This document shows positions 44,036-55,052 of a stretch of DNA of 64,000 nucleotides, one piece after another. This DNA is from Epiperipatus broadwayi (Eukaryota > Onychophora > Udeonychophora > Euonychophora > Peripatidae), in contig JAQFVV010000027.1 in NCBI GenBank assembly GCA_028023455.1, positions 5,827,845 to 5,891,844 of the forward strand, given 5' to 3'. Position numbers and translations under genes: made by a program. The notes beneath the pieces are model-generated. The model saw only the letters and a program-made list of their open reading frames with translations. It ran no database searches and was not told where the DNA came from. How positions within the stretch are numbered: position 1 is the stretch's first letter; each line of letters starts with the position of its first letter.

Positions 44036-44661
44036 CAAAGTTAAAATAAAAATATTAGAATTTATAAATTTAATCAATTTCATGATATGGCAGCAGCCAT
44101 TATTCCATCTCAGAACACTATATGTGATCATATTTAATAATAATATTACTTCAGGCTGTATTATAAACATGTACATTTTATTCTTCATTTTAATTTGTAT
44201 TTCACATAAAATGTTTTCCAAGCTTAAAGTTTTATAAAATTAAAAAAAAATTAATGAAGTATCTTTCTTAAGCGATAAAATCAAAATTATTGATTTAATG
44301 CAATGGCAGAAAATTTGTATTGCATTAGAAGGTTTAAAGAGTTAAACAGAAAATCTGAAGTGGGTAATGAGAAGTACAGGTACCTGCATAAATTGTAAGA
44401 TCGCTATGGACTTGAAAACACTATAAAGGCCATATTTGTTGATAATAAGACTGCTATTATATTTCTATAGGGTGAAAAAAGTTATTAAAAAAAAAGATAT
44501 CATCCACAGCATGTTTAATTGTGATGAAAGGCTAACAACTGATATTTATTTTATTTTTAAAAAAGGGAAAATGTAGTTTTTTGAGAGAATATGAATCAGT
44601 TAATACATAGCCAATAAATATATATGTAAATGTGCTATGTCAATTTATTATTATTAACATT
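44036..44661. other. No gene recognised
   Basis: AT-rich, unassigned. Confidence 0.4.
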
Positions 44662-44774
44662 ATTTTTTTCATATATCAAAGCATCGGCTGGGAAGCGAAC
44701 TGGTGACAACTGTCTGCAAGCAAACTGCTTGCTTCCAAGATAGCTACACTGATCTCTCGGCTACCAATGCTTGA
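44662..44774 (-). repeat. tRNA-derived SINE, subtype C2
   Basis: Minus strand: GCATTGGTAGCCGAGAGATC head, AGCTATCTTGGAAGCAAGCAG arm, CAGCCGATGC end, then TTTGATATATG and an A run. Confidence 0.7.
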
Positions 44775-45844
44775 CAATAACATTTTTTAAAATTTTGTTT
44801 ATATTATAATCTTAATTTAAATATACTATAGACATGTAGTATGTATATGGGTATGTTAAAAAATACTATATACTAGCAATTGAATAAACAAGAAGTATTC
44901 TATTGGAATCAAAGCTTATCAACAAATCTTTAGCTATTATATAGGATGTATGACGTTTGTGAGGGAAACTTGGAACAAAAATATAAAAGATAACGCAGCT
45001 ACACTATATGTGAGGGAAACATCTACATATACAAATATATCAACATGTACATAAAAATATACCTTGCATACATTAAAAATATATATTAATGAAATATAAA
45101 CAAATTCATATTATTGATAAATCATTAAAAAATAATATATATAAAACCACTTCAACGTGTCTATAACAGTTTTGTCAATTCTCAAATATCATGATATTTG
45201 TTTATTTTAAAAAAATTATATGAACAGTTCATAAAATATTAGATGTCTTGATTTCTACTATTCTATTATATACTCATAATTCAAAGATATACATCCAAAC
45301 TCAAGAGGATACTAAAAGATTATTGAGAAATGTTTTTAAGTATTAAATTATCTTTAACTCCTAAGTTTGCCAGTCTAACATTGAACTAAATTAAACTGCA
45401 CAGGGCTATTGCATGTTAAAAGAAATACCTCAAAGAATGACAGTTTATTATCAACATGGATAAAAACGAATTATTAATATAGTACTCTACTTCTGATGGA
45501 TTAACTGATCTTCTAGTCAAGACATCAACCAATACATGACTTTTACAATTTATACTCAAATTTCTAATCGCCCAAGTGAAGAAATAGATTTTACTAAGAT
45601 AGTCAGAAATTACTTGACGCCAATAGTTCTCATTATAAAATGTTGATGAATAACTTTAGTACAAAAAATAAGTCAATATTGTTCTCCAAGAATTCATTAA
45701 TTTTAAATATTGGTAGGCCAACCTGTGGATAGTGACCCCAAAAGGGATCACAAAATATTGGAGGGAGGGGTCCTATATATATATTATCACAGGTTTTTGT
45801 AGATATGAACAGTATATGTAAAAACGTCTTAAAATATCGTTCGG
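44775..45844. other. No gene recognised
   Basis: AT-rich. A minus-strand ORF (45633-45854) has a Pro-rich stretch but no family I know. Confidence 0.4.
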
Positions 45845-45965
45845 GAATAGCCAAGAAAATAGAAATGTTTTGGGGACATAATTAAAAAATTAGAACTAAA
45901 ATGAAGATGGCCTATTCATAGCTTGAAGAGACAATCGGTGGATTTGAAAGATTTTCAGTAGAAAA
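45845..45965 (+). mobile_element. Small LINE C-terminal relic
   Basis: KKLELK-stop-RWPIHSLKRQSVDL resembles the LKWRWAGHxARRDDNRW block of the RTE ends nearby. Short and uncertain. Confidence 0.35.
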
Positions 45966-46279
45966 AATAATGATCAGAAATGCCTTCGGAAAATTCCTTT
46001 GTAGGAAAAAAATGAAATAAGGAAGTTTTGCTGATTTTTTTTTCAACTAAGAAGAATAAAAGTGAAGTATGCATACTAAGTGAAATGGCACAACGAAATA
46101 TAAAGAAATAACTATGTAAAGTCTAATAAAGTTTTCGACGAAGCTATATATTCGTTTTTATCTTTTTGAGTGTGAATACTCGTTTAAATAAGAACGGTTT
46201 CTAATGATATTACAAAGCTATGGGTAAAGACCCAATTACCACCAATGATGGTCATAATATTCTGATAATTATTATTATT
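45966..46279. other. No gene recognised
   Basis: Unassigned. Confidence 0.4.
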
Positions 46280-46370
46280 TTTCATATGTCAAATGCGTTG
46301 ACCGGGAAGCGAACCCGGACCAGCTGCTTGGAAGGCAGCTATGCTAACTACTAAGCCACCAACGCTTGAC
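46280..46370 (-). repeat. tRNA-Gly-derived SINE C1 with intact cloverleaf
   Basis: The tRNA part (46365-46295, 71 nt) has a complete acceptor stem (GCGTTGG/TCAACGC), D arm GGCTTAGTAGTTAGC, anticodon stem GCTGC/GCAGC with loop CTTCCAA (anticodon UCC, Gly), and T arm CCGGGTTCGCTTCCCGG. It follows the usual eukaryotic tRNA-Gly(UCC) closely. The ATTTGACATATGAAAA downstream is shared with the other C1 copies, so it is a SINE copy, though it could still be processed as tRNA. Confidence 0.7.
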
Positions 46371-47011
46371 ATGTCCAATTATTTTACCTGTCTTTTGACA
46401 AAAAACAAAAACAGAATACATATAACTGTTTAACGTCTTCATTAGATAGGCCTCAAAATTTACCGACATTTGTAATTGGAAAAAAAATAAGATTTAGCTT
46501 ATGGCGTAATACAGATCACTAAAAATATCATTAGAATGCAAATACAGATATCTTCTAATAACATTCGTAATAGGTCAATTACTTAAATCTTATTACGAAT
46601 AAGTAAACCAGTATTTTAGGTGAAGCTATGTTATAATATTCGCTACTCGTACTATTGTCAAAAAGTTAAAAGTGCATTCATCTTTATCCTGGTAGTATTT
46701 AGGTCGATTTACAAACAACCACACACCGGATATGAGCAATATTCTCGGTCAATGTGCAAATTAATCTGATTTATACCGTATATAAAGCATGCATATCGTA
46801 ATCGATGTACTTATTTTCTAAAATTGATAAAATTAATTGATTTACTAATTCAATCAATTTTTAAAATTTTTTTATGTATATTTATCTAATTACGGGTTAA
46901 AAATCGGAAGCAATTTACCTGAGCCGAGATTTAGTCAGGTATAAAAACTGGTCAAGAAATTTTACAGTTCATTAAACCTAAATGTTAATTTTAAAAATAA
47001 AAAACATTTAC
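46371..47011. other. No gene recognised
   Basis: Unassigned sequence downstream (minus-strand sense) of the putative exon at 47012-47059. Confidence 0.4.
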
Positions 47012-47059
47012 CTGTGAATCCTTGCCATCGCCAAGATATTGTCCACCAACCGAAGACAT
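47012..47059 (-). CDS. Putative first coding exon of a divergent gene
   Basis: On the minus strand an ATG at 47059-47057 opens 16 codons, MSSVGGQYLGDGKDSQ, to a good donor CAG|GTAAAT at 47011. An upstream ATG (12 bases before) meets a stop at once, so this start is preferred. The exon is phase 0 at its end. It lies about 250 bp from a stretch with CRE half-sites and faces away from the LRRC46-like gene. I cannot name the protein from 16 residues, and no second exon was identified at lower coordinates. Chance remains possible because only a start codon and one donor support it. Confidence 0.35.
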
Positions 47060-47289
47060 AACTACATGGAGTAAAAACTTTTAGGAAATAGTAAAAAAAT
47101 ATTAATAAATTAGGAATCAATATTTCAATCACATTTTTAATCTTTTAAACTGCAGAAATAAAAAAAAATTAAAAAAATCACTAAATGATTAAAGTATATT
47201 CGTTTTGTACATTAAATGACAAAATTAAGATCTTAGCATATACTTTAACTTGAGTCGCAGTACGACTACAAAGACATCAGAATCAAATA

Positions 47290-47600
47290 AAGGCTTTTAG
47301 CACCTTTTCTGTGACGTAGAACACATGTTGTTGTTGCCTACGAAATATAACACCCTTGGACATTGTCATTACGAAACGTCAGACGTAAATAAATCCATGT
47401 GATTAAGTAAAAATGTCATATAATTTTTTACTAATGTGAATCTTTATATATTACATGAAAATTAAATCTTGTTTATGTAAAATTTAATATTTTATGGCAT
47501 TTTTCAAAGTCTCGCCTAACGCGAGATCTTCCAATTTCCTAGCAACTGTCAACATTTAAACAGGTTTGGAGTTTAATAACATAAAATTAACCACTGCCTT
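47290..47600. promoter_or_regulatory. Putative bidirectional promoter region
   Basis: TGACGT (47312-47317) and ACGTCA (47376-47381) are CRE half-sites, with a further GACGT at 47382. CCTAGCAAC (47538-47546) matches an RFX X-box half-site (RGYAAC), typical of ciliary genes. AACGCGAGATC near 47520 adds CpG content. The position between a minus-strand start exon and the + strand LRRC46-like gene suggests a shared promoter; this is inferred. Confidence 0.3.
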
Positions 47601-47673
47601 ATGTAAATAAAAAAAAGCTATAAATTAATAATGTAGAAGTGAAAGGTATTGTTATTGTGTTTGTTTTAAAATT

Positions 47674-47731
47674 TAATTAATTATATCTTTCAATTTAGCA
47701 GCTAATTAATTATATCTTTCAATTTAGCAGC
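47674..47731. repeat. 29 bp tandem duplication
   Basis: TAATTAATTATATCTTTCAA followed by TTTAGCAGC occurs twice, 47674-47702 and 47703-47731, identical. Confidence 0.9.
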
Positions 47732-47850
47732 TCACGTGGTTTAGTGTGTTAATTTTAAGCTTAAGTCTATTTGGTTGCGGTTCTTTCTGTCATCTCTGGT
47801 ATTCGTGCTTCTGAACAGTAAAATCATTCGATTGTTCATTTTAAATCAGT
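47732..47850 (+). repeat. tRNA-like SINE, family D
   Basis: ACGTGGTTTAGTGTGTTAA (A-box-like), TGGTTGCGGTTCTTTC, GGTATTCGTGCTTCTGAACA and CAGTAAAATCATTCGATTG match the order of the other D copies, on the + strand. Confidence 0.45.
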
Positions 47851-48316
47851 TTAGCTTGAAATATTGCATAACAAATTTAATCCTGTTCTGGTACATTATG
47901 ATGTTTATAAGGTAGTTAGTGATTGTGGGGAGGGGGTTACAGCTAATAAAGATTAGTAAGATATAATTGAATTTGTAGAATGCCTGATATTTGAACATAT
48001 TAATCTTGAGATTGCAAATCCTTCAAGAGGACGTCAAGCATTGTTGTTGTACTTTATATATTACTCAACATGTTTTAGCAGAGAATTAACCTTGCATTTA
48101 TTTAAATTGTCTTAAGATCCTACATATGAGAGGTCAGAATGACTTATGGTCAACATGAGTATGAGAACAAAATTGGTAAACAAGGACTTTGAGCATACCA
48201 CCATCAGATTTTCAATGATATGGATGGCTGGAGAATGGAGAAGATTGAAAGCTGTCCATTAAAGTATGAAGATTTGCTATCTTAATATAAATTGAGCACA
48301 GATTATAGATATATAT
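47851..48316. other. No gene recognised
   Basis: Unassigned. A noncoding first exon of the + strand gene could lie here but none can be delimited. Confidence 0.4.
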
Positions 48317-48871
48317 ATAGGGTGACCAGATGTCCCGATTTTTTAGGATTTGTTCCTATTTTTGATTAAATGTCCCAGTGTCCCTGAAATGTCTTTTTGG
48401 GACCGTTGTATGTCCTGATTTTCAAACACTCATAATTATTATTTGTCTTACATAAATGATTCATTGCAAAAATGATAGTTTCTTGGTTCTTTTTGTCCAT
48501 TTCAGTCTCTATAGTAATAGTGTAAAAACTTAAGACAAATTTCAACACCTAACAAAGATTGCTATTACGTTATATGGTCGGGTTCTCAAGCTAGACACAT
48601 TCAACCTCACCTTGGAGCATGTGCAGTTGAAATTTTGTAGTCTAAAAATTGAATTGCACTTGCTTTGATTGACAGTGTAGTTTTGCGAGTTCTTTGTTGA
48701 TATTAATTTTCTATAATGATAAAATTAATAATCCTAAACAATAGACAACATGCCAAAGAGGAAGTGTATTTATAATGATAAATATACACAGAAATGAAGC
48801 TTTACACACTGCCGTAAAAATGATTAATCGTTATGTCCCGATTTTTGATCGAACCAGTCTGGTCATCCTAG
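48317..48871 (+). mobile_element. hAT-like non-autonomous transposon, internally deleted
   Basis: Ends are TAGGGTGACCAGATGTCCCG (48318) and, inverted, CTAGGATGACCAGACTGG (48871 leftwards). An ATG at 48750 opens MPKRKCIYNDKYTQK then a stop; this matches the conserved start (Met-Pro-Lys-Arg-Lys-Cys) of a hAT transposase group. The remainder of the transposase is deleted and the right terminal region follows within 80 bp. Flanks are AT-rich, so the 8 bp target duplication is ambiguous. Confidence 0.65.
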
Positions 48872-49329
48872 ATATGTATGGGAAATGATGATCTGGACCA
48901 ACTGATGAGAGCTGGTTTAGCATAAAATATGTATATTGGAGATCATGTACTTTTTCACATGTGGTCATGTGTATCAGTTATATAAAATGGAATGGTTGAC
49001 TGAAGGGAGAATAAAAGTCTGGTTTCAGATCCTTTAATTAATTAAATTGAATAAATTTACTACTATTATTAAACAATTAAGATGTTTATTTTTGTAACTG
49101 CCTTATAATAATTTTATTTTGATTGAATTATGTCTGCCCCAATTGTGTATGAAGTGCCTGTCTATATCAAGCATACAAGTTGTGTTCTAGTAAAAAGATA
49201 ATTAGTAACTGTTTTTTAAACTTTCTGCAGCACCATCTTTGAGTTAATGTATTTTTTGTTTAGCAATATAATTTAACTATTCACAAAAATTTTGAGGCGT
49301 TCAGATGCCTGGATCAACAGTAATAACAT
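48872..49329. other. No gene recognised
   Basis: Unassigned. Confidence 0.4.
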
Positions 49330-49340
49330 GAAATGGAATT

Positions 49341-49445
49341 AAACTAATAAACATCACATGATCATTATGCTTACCCAAGCTGATAACACAGAGGTAAAAC
49401 GCTTCATACAGTGAGTGGCAGTACTGTACGGAGAGTTTTGCCTCC
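49341..49445. mobile_element. Family A minimal copy, 105 bp, with 11 bp target duplication
   Basis: GAAATGGAATT (49330-49340) and GAAATGAAATT (49446-49456) flank it. It begins AAACTAATAAACATCACATG, passes CCAAGCTGATAACACAGAGG, and closes with ACTGTACGGAGAGTTTTGCC. Both arms are present but the whole inside including the hammerhead-like core is deleted. Confidence 0.7.
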
Positions 49446-49456
49446 GAAATGAAATT

Positions 49457-50010
49457 GCATGTTTCACACTTTAATCCATGATGGACAATGCATTGACATT
49501 AAATTTTGTTTTAATTTGGGAAAAACTGCTACTGAAACATAAAATTATTTAGCAATACATGTATGTATGCTTAATGAAGCAATTTCTTTATATCATATGG
49601 CTGAGTGCACTGGTGGTGAGAACAATAATCAGTTCTCATGCTAGCTGTTGTTACTGTATTTATATTTTGATTTAATTATGCATCTTATGAAAATACATGC
49701 GATGTAAATTATGTCATTTAAATATTTATGTGGTAGCTGGATGCTGTTTTGTCTTTAGTTTATTACATCATTATCATTGGTGATAAACTACTCTTTCACC
49801 TTCCTTTTCTAGTCATGATCCATACATATAGCATGTATTTACATAACATGCATAATTAGATCAAAGTATAAATACAGCAGCAATGAAAGCTATGATTGTG
49901 GTGCTCGTCACCATGCATTCAGCTTTATGATATAAAGATAAAAAAGAAACTGCCTCATTATGCATACATACATGCACTACTAAAGAATTACATATGCAAG
50001 AAAGGGAAAA
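49457..50010. mobile_element. Family J foldback
   Basis: Left arm GCTAGCTGTTGTTACTGTAT, TTGATTTAATTATGCAT and ATGAAAATACATGC is matched inverted at 49828-49905 (GCATGTATTTACATAACATG, ATTAGATCAAAGTATAAATA). The 29.3 kb repeat is a single arm of it. Confidence 0.6.
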
Positions 50011-50022
50011 TTAATATTCATA

Positions 50023-50412
50023 ATTATTCGTAATTCAATACTAGCGCTATAAATGCATACACACAAAGCTAATATTTAATATCTTATTAAACCATGGGCT
50101 GAGCACTTTCGAGAGTTATGGCTTTCATAATCATAGCTCTTTGTGAAGTAACTGATTGTCTAATGTTATGCAAATTTATACAAAGTTCAATCGCAATAGA
50201 CAGCAACACCATTAACAAAAAGGAAACGTGTTATTCCATATCCAGGAAATGGAATACTTGAAATTTGCATAACATTAGACAATCGGTTATTTCACAAAGA
50301 GCTATTATTATGAGAGCTGCAACTCTGGAAGTGCTCAGCCTATGGTTTAATAAGATATTAAATATTAGCTTTGTGTGTATGCGTTTATAGTGCTAGTATT
50401 GAATTACAGATT
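50023..50412. mobile_element. Family H foldback
   Basis: Arms 50030-50177 and 50257-50406 are inverted with few differences (AATTCAATACTAGCGCTATA, AATATTTAATATCTTATTAA, TGATTGTCTAATGTTATGCA and complements). The 80 bp between them is unique. It sits immediately next to family J, sharing the GAGCACTTTCGAGAG/TTCATAATCATAGC type end. Confidence 0.75.
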
Positions 50413-52232
50413 ATTTACCAAACATGCAAAGTTTAAAATTAAGTTTGTATTTATAATTATTGAAACGGGATTATGTTTGAAAAGAAGAAGAAGCAATATT
50501 GGAATTATAAAAGCAACTTTTAATTCTTATAAAGAATTCTAGAAATTTCAATAAGAGATAAATTCTCTCATGCTTTTATTATTTATTTTATTGTTGAATG
50601 CATAAATTAGACAATCGTTTACTACATGGTGTATTTTAGTGAAAAAGTGACTTATGACTGCTTCACTCTCCAAACCTCCTGTTGCACCATTTTTGGATTA
50701 ACTTGTTATGTAGTGCTACAGATTAGCTTTTCACTACAAAAATTTTAAGGCATTAGTGTCTCTGGATCACAAGTTATGGTGTGAAATGTGAGAATATTCC
50801 CTAACTTAAATCATGATGAGAAAACATGCTAATGTTAAATTCTGTTTTAAATTGGCAAAAAAATTTTAATGATGCAAACTGTATATAGCAATGAAGTTGT
50901 GAATAGCAAGAAGGTTTTCAAGTGGCAAGATTTAATGATGACAACAGGGAGAGCATTGAAGACTATCCTTGAAAGTATAAAATATATTCATTTTTATGTC
51001 GTACCTCGGGTTCCAGATGTGCTAGAACTTTCAAATTTTTGTACTGAATAATCGATTTATATTGCTAAATAACATGCATTTATCTAAAGATGGCACTTTA
51101 GGCAACTTGGAGAGAGAACTAGTCACTTTTTCAGTGGGACACATTGTGTATTATATTAATTATGTACAGTTTAATTAAAAAGTTAATGCTCCTGCGTCTC
51201 ATGACTAGGAAAATCAAGTGCAGTCAACTTTAATCATTGGATCTGGAAAAAGAAATGTCGATGCCTAAGTAAACAAAGATGGCAGCCTGAATTTTGATAA
51301 ATCTACAGTTTCAAGGATCCCTAAAAAATGTTTATAAAAAATACCTGCTAGGAAACATATTTAATAATCACATTTTGTTTTTTATTACTATTATTTTAAA
51401 AACAGAAATTGTGGAAAAATTAACTAATTATTTTTAAAATTAACTTATTAACAAGAAAAATATATATAAATACAATATATTTTATTCATGTCGTCGTCGT
51501 CCTGTAGCTTTGGAAATAGTCCACTGCATCACTTTCTTTGACAGGAAGGTCCTAAATTTTTATCATTATGATAATTTAACTATGATAATTTAACAAAAGA
51601 ATCTGCTGACAAAAAAAAACCATGCTGAATTAAACCAAAGTACGCCAAAGTTGAGAGAGTCTCCTTGCTTCCCATGTTATAAATAAATAAAAAAAATGAA
51701 ATAAAGTTTCTTAATGAAATTTATCAGAATTTAATCCTTTTTTTTAATTTAACGATTTATTAATTTTGTTTTAATTTAAGAACTTATACATCTTCAGTAG
51801 ATTATAGGCCCTCGAAGTTGTACTTTTATCAAAAATACCGGCTGCCATCTTGGTTTATTTGAAAATTTACAAGCGCCCAAAAGTCTTGTTTAAACTCTCA
51901 CAAGAAGTCTATTTTTTATGCCATAATTTTTTTTTATTATTATTTTTTTTTTGTTAAGTCTGAAAAAAGGATTTGATTTGAGGTTAGGTAGTGAAATTAT
52001 GTATTGGGTTAGTGATAAGTTAGGGTTACACAGTTTTTATGCATTTTTAGATTCAACTTTTGATATTTGACGAAGTACATGAAAGGATGAATTTTACTAA
52101 AAGAAGCTGCTGTCCATCTTAATATATTTCATTAATTCTTAGTACCAATGTTGTCCTAGATTTAGGACTTGAAGAATCTGCACTAAACAAAGATAGATGT
52201 CATTGCTTTATAACCAATAATAATATTACTAG
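50413..52232. other. No gene recognised
   Basis: 1.8 kb, unassigned; a (GTC)n tract near 51490. Confidence 0.45.
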
Positions 52233-52586
52233 GATTTTCTACCTTTTAAATTAAAGCTGATGCTTTATAATCGGTGCTTTAATATAAATAAGGTAACAAA
52301 CTTCTGGTCATTCACCTTCAATTACAATGGCCGTATAATCCTTACTATGATTTTCTACCTTTTAAATTAAAGTTTCCGATGCTTTACAGTCGGTGCATTA
52401 ATATAAATAAGGTAACAAACTTCTCGTCATTCACCTTCAATTACAATGGCCGTATAATCCTTACTATGATTTTCTACCTTTTAAATTAAAGTTTCCAATG
52501 CTTTACAGTCGGTGCTTTAATATAAATAAGGTAACAAACTTTTGGTCATTCATCTTCAATTACAATGGCCGTATAACCCTTGCTCT
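52233..52586. repeat. 118 bp tandem repeat, three units
   Basis: GATTTTCTACCTTTTAAATT begins units at 52233, 52349 and 52468. Each ends with TTCAATTACAATGGCCGTAT. Identity among units is very high. Confidence 0.9.
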
Positions 52587-53761
52587 ACTTTTCGTTTTTG
52601 TATAAACTATAATCTGGTATTTTTTTCACACTATAATAATGTACTACATAAAAAAGATTTCTATAGTACATTATTATAAATCTTAAAATTTAAATTTAAG
52701 TATCGCTTACTTAAGACTTGTGAGTCTGTTTCGCTTTTGCTGAACTTTTAGTATGTGGAATTAAGTGGAACATTTTTTAAATATGAATCAATCCGACATG
52801 ATCTTCTTTCATTAAGTTTGTTTATTTAACTTAAGACTTCTGTTTATTTGAGTCAGATCTTGTAATCAATTTTTAACCTACTTCAGCACAACGGATTTTC
52901 TTCATATTTTCTACATGTACTGATGTGAAATATATTAATACAATATTTTAAAATTGCCCAGCAGAAAAGTATCAGCAGGTCTATTCTATATTTCATTCAA
53001 ATTGGTCTAGTGAGTTTGTACTTTTGCACATTAGATGGCGCTATATTGTTTAAGAAAACCCTTTCATTTAATTTGAGGAAGAAACTTTAAGGACCTTTAT
53101 AATTAATTAAAATATAAAGAAAAAGAAGTGAAAGATGAAATTTTAATTTTCCTTTGGACTGTTTATATGCTTCTTTTAAAATTCTACCTTTATAAAACAA
53201 AAATTTATAACTATAAACGATTTTAATATATATATCCAAACATTAAAAAAGAATATATATAAAAAAATATATTTTTAAAAAATGCTTTTATTTAATATGA
53301 AGTCTAATGTATTAAAAAGTTAAAAAATTTTCTTAGATTACAATTTTCATTGTTATATGTAACTTCAAATAAAAGCAATAGAATATTTGGTTTGATCACA
53401 AACTGTATTGTTTGAATTAATTAATTTATGGATGCCCTATACTTTGTTTTAAACCAAAATTTTGATCCATGTAAAAAATAGTTATTTTCTTTAGCATTTT
53501 TTAAAAAATGATTTTTTATATATACTAGTTTTCATTAATTTATTTAATAATAATTTTCATTAAAAAACAGTCTTACAAAGAACAAACTGTTAAAAAATTT
53601 AAATCAATTATGGATTTACTTTAGATTAATTCTCAAAATTAGACAGATGAAGAAAGCAACTAATTACAGAATGAAACTAAATATTTTTTTTAGCTCGACT
53701 CATTTAATTTGAAATTTTGTTATTTTATTCTTTTTTGAACCATTAATAAAAATTATTTTTG
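52587..53761. other. No gene; one CTCF-like match
   Basis: CATTAGATGGCGCTATA at 53030-53046 resembles the CTCF core on the + strand. The rest is AT-rich and unassigned. Confidence 0.4.
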
Positions 53762-53875
53762 TTTGCAGTATTATTGTACAAAATCTGACCATTTTATAAT
53801 CATGGATTCAGTGTATCATTTGCAGTATTATTGTACAAAATCTGACCATTTTATAATCATGGATTCAGTGTATCA
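53762..53875. repeat. 57 bp perfect tandem duplication
   Basis: TTTGCAGTATTATTGTACAA through TTCAGTGTATCA occurs twice without a mismatch (53762-53818, 53819-53875). Confidence 0.95.
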
Positions 53876-54172
53876 AAATTGATGCATCAAAGTGTTGAAT
53901 TTGGTGCAGGTTGGCCATCGTTTTAAATTAACAATCCATCATTCACTGCAGCTTGTCAAATTATGCAAAATGTTATTTTTAGTCTATCTTTTATAGGTCT
54001 TATTAAATGATATTGTTTCAAGAAGAAAGCAAAGTTTATATTTTTGAAATTAAAAGTTTCCAACATAGGTATAGTTTATCACAATGTATATAGATATAAT
54101 TATATATAGTCAATAATATAATGTAATAGAGAGCTAATATGGTGGTGAAATTAATTAATTTTCAGATTTATT

Positions 54173-54246
54173 ATGTCTACGCCCATTACACTGGATATTA
54201 TTTTGCGGAGGAACTGTGAGGAAGCTGATTTGACAACGGATGATAA
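54173..54246 (+). CDS. LRRC46: LRRC46-like, first coding exon
   Basis: ATG at 54173 opens MSTPITLDIILRRNCEEADL and TTDD, and the exon ends with two bases (AA) of a Lys codon before a GT at 54247. The ITxxxIxxRN start resembles the N-terminus of LRRC46 proteins, which precedes the first leucine-rich repeat. The next exon (62894) supplies exactly the missing third base, giving Asp-Asp-Lys-Val-Ser-Tyr-Leu. An acceptor-like TTAATTTTCAG ends at 54165, so an upstream noncoding exon is likely, perhaps near 47.5 kb. The donor (AA|GTACTT) is weak, which is the main doubt. LRRC46 is a small LRR protein tied to sperm flagella and motile cilia. Confidence 0.55.
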
Positions 54247-54449
54247 GTACTTTGAAACTTCCCTGGCTTTAATAATTATTTGTTTTATAAATTATTTTAT
54301 TGTATTTTTTTTTATTATTCATTTAACTTAACCTATATAAGTCTGTTTAGGTTTGAAAATAAGACGATCATTCTTATTTTCTCGAAGTCTTTATTTTGTG
54401 GTTCAGACAAGAGTATCCTCACATTTAACATCGCTGATTTAATGTTATT
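54247..54449. other. Start of LRRC46-like intron 1
   Basis: AT-rich, with a long T-rich tract at 54300-54320. Nothing else recognised. Confidence 0.4.
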
Positions 54450-55036
54450 AAACCACTAAACATCACATGATCACCATTTCTTATTCTTGCTCAAGCTGTT
54501 AAAACATGAAAAACTCTCCATACAGTAGTGCCACTCGGTGCAAGCCAGAGTAATCAATAGATGCAAGGTTTGTGGCTTTCATCAGTGAGGAGCCTTGGAT
54601 CTGAGAGCAAGCATAAGAAATGGTGGTCATGTGATGTTAAGTGGTTTAATACCAATCCTGCCTAAATAGAATAGTGGTGGCTATGGTTATTAAAGAATCC
54701 AAGACAACAAAATGTATGGGTACTGAATTGAGTTCGCACTTATAAGACTATTTAAGCTAATGAGCTTGGATTGAAAATATGTTTTCAGTTTTAGACTCAT
54801 AGTTTTATAGTTAAGTAGAGATAAAAGGTGGCTGCTGGAGAGTTGTATTAGATCCTAAGATCTAGGTGCAGTGCTCTCAGATCCAAGATTCTTCACTGAT
54901 GGAAGCCACAAGCTAGAAACTAGTCTTGGGGATATTGGATGAGTAGGCACTATATAAGGATTTTATGCACAAACCTTCTTGCATCCATTGATTAATCTGG
55001 CTTGCATGAGTGGCACTACTGTATGGAGAGTTTTGT
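54450..55036 (+). mobile_element. Family A foldback with 16 bp target duplication
   Basis: CTGATTTAATGTTATT (54434-54449) and CTGATTTAATATTATT (55037-55052) flank the 587 bp element. It begins AAACCACTAAACATCACATG with a shortened inverted arm (to about 54608), then a complete unit in the opposite orientation ending GGAGAGTTTTGT. The full unit shows the order GGTTTAATACCAATCCTG, AAGGTGGCTGCTGGAG, core, and GATGAGTAGGCAC. It lies inside intron 1 of the LRRC46-like gene on the gene's sense strand. Confidence 0.8.
54890..54932 (+). ncRNA. Hammerhead-like core in family A
   Basis: UCUUCA, CUGAUGG (variant last base), A-AGC-CACAA-GCU-A stem II, GAAAC, UA and GUC, then UUGGGGA. One inserted U weakens stem I. 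Stem II pairs as AGC/GCU. Confidence 0.4.
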
Positions 55037-55052
55037 CTGATTTAATATTATT

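Noticed and set aside
46295-46365. Functional tRNA-Gly gene
   Set aside because: The cloverleaf is complete, but the same downstream linker and A tail occur after other copies, so SINE is the better call.
47330-47425. 28-codon minus-strand ORF MTMSKGVIFRR... near the putative promoter
   Set aside because: Short, no splice or conservation evidence; more likely 5' untranslated or promoter sequence.
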